The position numbers were made by a program, and so were the translations under genes. Positions 62,701 to 64,000 of a stretch of 64,000 nucleotides of DNA are shown here, in pieces (the first letter of the stretch is position 1; every line of letters starts with the position of its first letter). The notes under the pieces were generated by a model that did not search any database, was not told the DNA's origin, and saw nothing but the letters and a program-made list of their open reading frames with translations. Source of the stretch: Sphaerolaimus hirsutus (lineage: Eukaryota; Nematoda; Chromadorea; Monhysterida; Sphaerolaimidae); contig OZ038459.1 of assembly GCA_964036195.1 (NCBI GenBank), forward strand, positions 2,167,206 to 2,231,205. Reading direction: 5' to 3'.

Positions 62701-63784
62701 AGTTTGATCCAGGAAGGGAGTTCGGCCAAGGTGTTCGTATTTTTGGATAGCCCTAACATTTGTCTACTCGCACCCCTGGGGGGACCCCTGTGGCTGCGGG
62801 GGTGCAGCCACAGGGGTCCCCCCGGAGGTGCGAGTAGACAAATGTTAGGGCTATCCAAAAATACAAACACCTTGGCTGAACTCCCTTCCTAGATCGAACT
62901 ACAAACTTTTGAAAAATTTTTGAGCGAAAGCCAGTTTATATTGACCGGCAGTTTATGAATATAACATATAGGTTAATATAGGTTAAATGGTAATATAACA
63001 TAATTAACACACTGTTTGCTTATGCAGGGACACAGTGAAGCCAATTTGTCTACCTTCAGAATCTGATGACTTCCATCAGGATGAGGGCAATGTCATTATC
63101 TCAGGTACTTTTTACAACTCACAAGGTCACATCAGAGTCTTTCCAAATCCACAAAAAATAATGGCATTTGAATAATTGGGAAAAATTCCAGGCTGGGGGA
63201 AAACTTCTGAAGGCGGCAGCACAAGTACACCCCTGCTGCAAGCGGTCACCACACTTTCATGGACTCAATGCAAAAAAGTGTATGGACCAAATGTGAATGA
63301 GAATGAGATTTGTGCCTATTCTGAAGGACTGGACACTTGCCAGGTGTGTTGCTTCATGGAAATACACCAAAGCACACCACTTTGAGTGGCTCCATTCCCT
63401 ATCTTATGCTACATAAATACATATTGATCTCACATGTCTAAAAAGACCAATATATAGTATGAAATCGTGTATAAATCATGCATCATACATGAAAATTTTG
63501 GCTGGTAACCATAGATCTTATTTTCCATTTTTGTTATTTTCCAAAGTAAAATTAAAGCAATCCCAAATAATAACACAAATAAATAAAATCACAAAAACAA
63601 CCCAAACCCCCACCCCCCAATGCAGGGAGACAGTGGTGGCCCCCTGGTGACCTATGACACTGATCACTTTGTCTTGGCTGGGGTTGTTTCCTGGGGCAAA
63701 GGATGTGCAGAGTCTGGTTACCCTGGAGTCTATGTCAATGTGCCCTTCTTCAGGGGGTGGATTACGGACCACACTGGGCTGTGA
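59635..63784 (+). CDS. Trypsin-like serine protease (S1A), seven exons
   Basis: Exons: 59635-59713, 60296-60489, 61462-61589, 62217-62390, 63028-63105, 63192-63343, 63626-63784. Order: hydrophobic signal peptide ([16 protein letters not shown]), acidic/Ser-rich propeptide with a Cys (EECGVPDEK), activation site [18 protein letters not shown] (His57), GYDIALGKL (Asp102), [20 protein letters not shown] (Ser195; Asp189 six residues before) and SWGKGC ... PGVY (Gly216, Gly226). The triad and pocket predict secreted cleavage after Arg/Lys. Length of about 320 residues is normal. Oddities: Gly instead of Arg/Lys before IVGG, and a one-base excess in exon 5 that breaks the frame between PICLP and DDFHQ. 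Confidence 0.88.
60296..60489 (+). CDS. Protease exon 2: propeptide and activation site
   Basis: The acceptor ATAGCAG| completes a Cys codon. Acidic/Ser-rich propeptide, then [23 protein letters not shown] and EHSFPWQ, donor CAG|GTAAGT. The exon is strongly GC-rich. A family-K remnant (right end AAATACGG TA at about 60275-60283) lies directly before the acceptor. Confidence 0.85.
60971..61403. mobile_element. PIF/Harbinger-like foldback in protease intron 2
   Basis: Ends AGCCGGAGTTACAGCATAAC and GTTATGCTGTCAATCCGGCT are flanked by TTA on both sides (60968-60970, 61404-61406). Long arms share GGTGATACGACAAATAAAAC. The 3-bp TWA duplication is typical of Harbinger elements. Confidence 0.8.
61462..61589 (+). 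CDS. Protease exon 3: catalytic His
   Basis: Acceptor CCCCACACAG|; [20 protein letters not shown] then [14 protein letters not shown]. The donor GT|GTGATT (phase 2) is weak but is the one that fits the next exon's phase. Confidence 0.75.
62217..62390 (+). CDS. Protease exon 4: catalytic Asp
   Basis: Acceptor CCCCCCACAG|; [20 protein letters not shown], then VIVHPKYG and [13 protein letters not shown]; donor TTTAC|GTGCGT. Confidence 0.85.
62646..62957. repeat. Near-perfect long hairpin in protease intron 4
   Basis: AACTGCCGGTCAATATAAAC (62650) is inverted at the right end (about 62934-62953). The arms of about 150 nt pair nearly continuously, meeting around CTGCGGGGGTGCAG near 62800. Termini give no immediate target duplication. 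Confidence 0.8.
63028..63105 (+). CDS. Protease exon 5 (frameshifted)
   Basis: DTVKPICLP is in the frame inherited from exon 4, while [14 protein letters not shown], which leads correctly into GWG of exon 6, is one base out. The excess base lies in TCAGAAATCTG around 63056-63065. Donor TCAG|GTACTT. Confidence 0.75.
63192..63343 (+). CDS. Protease exon 6
   Basis: Acceptor AAATTCCAG|; [40 protein letters not shown]; donor CAG|GTGTGT. It carries Asp189 (DTCQ). Confidence 0.88.
63626..63784 (+). CDS. Protease exon 7: catalytic Ser
   Basis: Acceptor CCAATGCAG|; [38 protein letters not shown], then TDHTGL and TGA (63782-63784). All canonical S1A C-terminal motifs are present. Confidence 0.92.
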   Translation, partial: GDSGGPLVTYDTDHFVLAGVVSWGKGCAESGYPGVYVNVPFFRGWITDHTGL

Positions 63785-64000
63785 AGTGGATATTTGTGAT
63801 TTTAAAGTAGAATGTTTTTCATAAAATTAATTTTAAAAGGGGGTTTTGATGATATAACAGTTCATATACAGTTTGGGAATTTTTGGTGAGTAGGGTATTC
63901 ACATTCTTAAATATTGTGACGATTAATAGGGATAAGTTTTTTCTATTTTTATTTTATACTTTATTGTTATAAAGCTACACATTGTGTTCCAGTAATGTTT
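63785..64000. other. 3' flank of the protease gene
   Basis: AT-rich; no exact AATAAA is visible before the window ends, and no further exon is seen. Confidence 0.4.

Noticed and set aside
59635-63784. Joining the LDLa exons and the protease into one modular protease gene
   Set aside because: The LDLa frame ends with TGA at 55583 and the protease has its own signal peptide and TATA-like box, so two genes are more likely.

Overview
The window is nuclear DNA from a metazoan, most likely an invertebrate. It has intron-bearing genes with GT-AG junctions (an extracellular LDL-receptor class A protein, a trypsin-family serine protease and a divergent multi-pass membrane protein), metazoan BEL/Pao and Ty3/gypsy LTR retrotransposons, and a very dense population of non-autonomous DNA transposons. 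The species cannot be named from the sequence. Exons are GC-richer than the AT-rich, repeat-filled introns. I see no rRNA, tRNA, CRISPR or prokaryotic features.

Layout. 1-2455 is a foldback transposon cut by the window edge, with another transposon inside it. 2484-9465 carries five exons of the 3' part of a multi-pass membrane protein gene resembling a class A GPCR; its introns are almost entirely transposons. 9500-19970 is intergenic and filled with foldback/MITE elements. 19984-22023 and 47942-48072 hold GC-rich exon-like pieces of one or more unrecognised genes. 22418-23814 is a hAT-like foldback with GGCGCC-rich arms.

24116-42766 is a four-level nest: a TA-flanked MITE contains a hAT-like element, which contains a 17.8-kb BEL/Pao retrotransposon on the minus strand, which contains a 5.6-kb Ty3/gypsy retrotransposon on the plus strand. 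The BEL element has gag, pol, an env-like region and two overlapping 3' reading frames. It carries an in-frame stop and a substituted integrase residue, and the gypsy copy interrupts its env-like frame. 43656-47143 is a second four-element nest of DNA transposons in which nearly every insertion keeps its target-site duplication.

51115-55583 is a gene for a secreted or membrane protein built of about six LDLa repeats. 59635-63784 is a seven-exon trypsin-like protease gene with signal peptide, His/Asp/Ser triad and Asp189 specificity residue. It has an unusual Gly at the activation cleavage position and an apparent one-base frameshift in exon 5.

The most interesting signal is a short inverted-repeat family (about 180-200 bp, ends near GGCAGTCCC) that inserts at CCWGG with 5-bp duplications. 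Three copies lie inside coding sequence, and removing element plus one target copy keeps the reading frame open. One of them (55176-55480) coincides with a GT-AG intron of the LDLa gene, its left end supplying the GT donor. This is what an introner, an intron-making transposon, should look like. Other notable points are overlapping accessory frames in an env-bearing BEL element, strand-asymmetric saturation of that element with TCACA, and many independent transposon families whose boundaries are fixed by target duplications visible within the window.
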